Below, piece by piece: positions 13,002 to 13,580 of a stretch of DNA of 13,580 bases (positions are counted from its first letter, which is position 1; each line of letters starts with the position of its first letter). The notes under the pieces are model-generated. The model had not been told where the DNA came from. It ran no database searches and saw nothing but the letters and a program-made list of their open reading frames with translations. Made by a program: the position numbers and the translations under genes. The stretch is from an uncultured Dorea sp. (GTDB lineage: Bacteria > Bacillota > Clostridia > Lachnospirales > Lachnospiraceae). The stretch covers positions 1 through 13,580 of the forward strand of contig UQRE01000049.1 of the NCBI GenBank assembly GCA_900543415.1, written 5' to 3'.

Positions 13002-13087
13002 CGTTTATCATAGAAGCTTTTTACAAGAGTGATGATTGCAACAATCATTAGTACAAATGTAAATAAGTCATTATATGTAACGTACAT
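12992..13087 (-). CDS. Small hydrophobic toxin, Fst/holin-like (type I toxin-antitoxin)
   Basis: This 31-residue peptide starts MYVTYN, has a single membrane helix, DLFTFVLMIVAIITLVKSF, and a charged tail (YDKRKK). That is the layout of the 'putative holin-like toxin' / TxpA / Fst peptides of Firmicutes: short polar start, one transmembrane segment, basic C-terminus. Over-produced peptides of this type insert in the membrane and stop growth. A Shine-Dalgarno AAAGGGGTGG is six bases upstream of the ATG on the minus strand and is buried in a hairpin (13093-13124). The 3' end overlaps a candidate antisense RNA gene on the plus strand. Family recognition is from sequence pattern; toxicity is inferred. 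Confidence 0.78.
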   Translation of the reverse strand: MYVTYNDLFTFVLMIVAIITLVKSFYDKRKK

Positions 13088-13092
13088 AAGCA

Positions 13093-13124
13093 CCACCCCT
13101 TTCGCAAGACTCCGAAACGGATGG
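13093..13124 (-). promoter_or_regulatory. Leader hairpin sequestering the toxin ribosome-binding site
   Basis: In the minus-strand mRNA, CCATCCGTTTCG (13124-13113) faces CGAAAGGGGTGG (13104-13093) across an 8-nt loop. Eleven of twelve positions pair (one G-U, one G-G mismatch). The right arm contains the whole Shine-Dalgarno of the toxin, so translation should be low unless the leader is processed or refolded. Such structures are a hallmark of type I toxin mRNAs. Confidence 0.7.
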
Positions 13125-13168
13125 ATTCGCCCTCCCAGTTGCCTAGGTAAATACATTATTTAATTGTT

Positions 13169-13192
13169 CCCCTGCCCGCTATGGAGCAGGGG
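13169..13192. repeat. GC-rich hairpin in the toxin leader region
   Basis: CCCCTGC (13169-13175) and GCAGGGG (13186-13192) form a perfect 7-pair stem with a 10-nt loop, about 80 bases upstream of the toxin ATG. There is no adjacent T-run on either strand. It may stabilise the 5' end of the toxin mRNA or be a weak terminator of whatever precedes it on the minus strand. Confidence 0.5.
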
Positions 13193-13200
13193 GATAGTGA

Positions 13201-13275
13201 TTAGTGACACCGTTTACAAGGCTCATACCCCATATTTTGAGCTTTTGATAGTGTGACCTGTGTTGGATTATTCAT
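13201..13275 (-). pseudogene. Short ORF ending in a PCKRC motif, probably a gene remnant
   Basis: The minus strand encodes 24 residues from an ATG at 13275 and ends TLSKAQNMGYEPCKRCH. The pattern of a small helix followed by GY-x-PCKRC is the usual C-terminal end of zinc-binding modules seen on nucleases and Ada-like proteins. The frame is closed by a stop four codons before the ATG, and there is no good ribosome-binding site, so a decayed 3' end of a larger gene is the likeliest reading. It could also be a leader peptide of the toxin transcript. No function claimed. Confidence 0.35.
13210..13219. repeat. CCGTTTACAA repeat, copy 2
   Basis: An exact copy of the 10-base motif found at 12745 and 13335, here inside the PCKRC codons of the short minus-strand frame. 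Confidence 0.45.
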
Positions 13276-13334
13276 TCCGCTTATTTCTTATTGTATATGT
13301 TAAAAAACTTTGTAAAGTAAAAAAATGTATTGTT

Positions 13335-13356
13335 CCGTTTACAACACGTTTACAAA
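13335..13356. repeat. CGTTTACAA tandem pair, copies 3 and 4
   Basis: CCGTTTACAACA (13335-13346) is followed at once by CGTTTACAAA (13347-13356). The two CGTTTACAA cores are 11 bases apart, one helix turn, which suits binding of a regulator to one face of the DNA. They lie about 80 bases upstream of the -35 of the last gene. Confidence 0.5.
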
Positions 13357-13409
13357 AAAATGCCTGCAAAGCCCATAAAATCGTTATGAAAATTTAAGAA
13401 AGAGTTAAG

Positions 13410-13439
13410 TTGCCGGATTCTGTCATATTATAGTATAAT
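13410..13439 (+). promoter_or_regulatory. Promoter of the truncated last gene
   Basis: TTGCCG (13410-13415) and a perfect TATAAT (13434-13439) are 18 bases apart, 27 bases before the ATG at 13467. Confidence 0.65.
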
Positions 13440-13466
13440 TACCTCTTGAACAAGGAGAGGACGCTT

Positions 13467-13580
13467 ATGGACAAAAAGAGAAAAATTAATAATTCAAAGC
13501 GTAAGCAGCAGGTGAAGCGCCAGTTGTATTTTATGGCGGGGGGCGGTGTTTTTTTTTGGGGTTTTTGTAAGCTGCCGGAA
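13467..13580 (+). CDS. N-terminus of a membrane-anchored protein (truncated by window end)
   Basis: 38 codons are visible. AAGGAGAGG stands upstream of the ATG at the right distance. The protein begins with a very basic stretch (MDKKRKINNSKRKQQVKRQ) and then enters a hydrophobic segment (LYFMAGGGVFF), as in single-pass membrane or cell-surface proteins with the N-terminus inside. The family cannot be told from this part. The final 45 bases contain long G and T runs (GGGGGG, nine T, GGGG, five T), and the frame after about residue 28 (WGFCKLPE) is not trustworthy. A base error there would shift it. Confidence 0.65.
   Translation, partial: MDKKRKINNSKRKQQVKRQLYFMAGGGVFFWGFCKLPE

Noticed and set aside
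13221..13242. GCTCA/TGAGC inverted repeat as a terminator
   Set aside because: Only five pairs with a 12-base loop; too weak to support.
12739..13356. CGTTTACA copies as catabolite-responsive elements
   Set aside because: Only the right half of the CcpA consensus is present; the TGNAAN left half is absent or misplaced in every copy.
1..13580. tRNA, rRNA, CRISPR arrays, intact insertion sequences
   Set aside because: No cloverleaf, rRNA core sequence, regular repeat-spacer pattern or transposase motif was seen on either strand.

Overview
The window reads like chromosome of a low-GC, spore-forming Clostridia, most likely Lachnospiraceae. The support is AT-rich DNA with strong AGGAGG ribosome-binding sites, housekeeping-type sigma-A promoters, a pair of CotF-type spore-coat genes behind a sigma-G-like promoter, and family variants (M19 dipeptidase, C26 amidotransferase-like hydrolase, heterodimeric ABC exporter with a large outer loop) usual in that group. 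The assignment to family level is inference. I see no tRNA, rRNA, CRISPR array or intact transposase.

Layout. Positions 57-752 hold an unrecognised AT-rich gene with a doubtful start, followed by a gene-free stretch with three inverted repeats. Positions 978-1931 are a two-gene unit: a low-molecular-weight tyrosine phosphatase and a small HAD protein. It ends at a terminator shared with a convergent cysteine-rich unknown gene (2401-2057). Positions 2584-3998 are a DMT/EamA transporter plus D-aminoacyl-tRNA deacylase (dtd), ending at a clear terminator. Positions 4126-9300 form the main operon: a near-consensus promoter with an operator-like palindrome, a MarR regulator, two half-transporters of a heterodimeric ABC exporter, and an overlapping HD-domain phosphohydrolase, closed by a very strong hairpin. 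Then come, on the minus strand, two small spore-coat genes and a peptidase C26 hydrolase. The C26 gene is divergent from an M19 dipeptidase, which overlaps tail to tail with a D-2-hydroxyacid dehydrogenase.

The 900 bases from 12563 to 13466 have no large gene but are the most interesting part. They carry what looks like a complete type I toxin-antitoxin locus. The minus strand encodes a 31-residue hydrophobic Fst/holin-like toxin (13087-12992) whose Shine-Dalgarno is buried in a 12-pair leader hairpin. The plus strand has an extended -10 promoter driving a roughly 100-nt structured RNA that ends in a terminator overlapping the 3' end of the toxin gene. The locus is flanked by short coding-like fragments and four copies of a CGTTTACAA motif. 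The window ends inside the N-terminus of a membrane-anchored protein (from 13467), and the last 45 bases look error-prone.

How the genes work together: the MarR regulator probably represses its own promoter and the exporter until a toxic ligand is present. The HD enzyme is translationally tied to the exporter for reasons that are not evident. The C26 hydrolase and the dipeptidase share a control region and may both act on gamma-glutamyl or dipeptide substrates.
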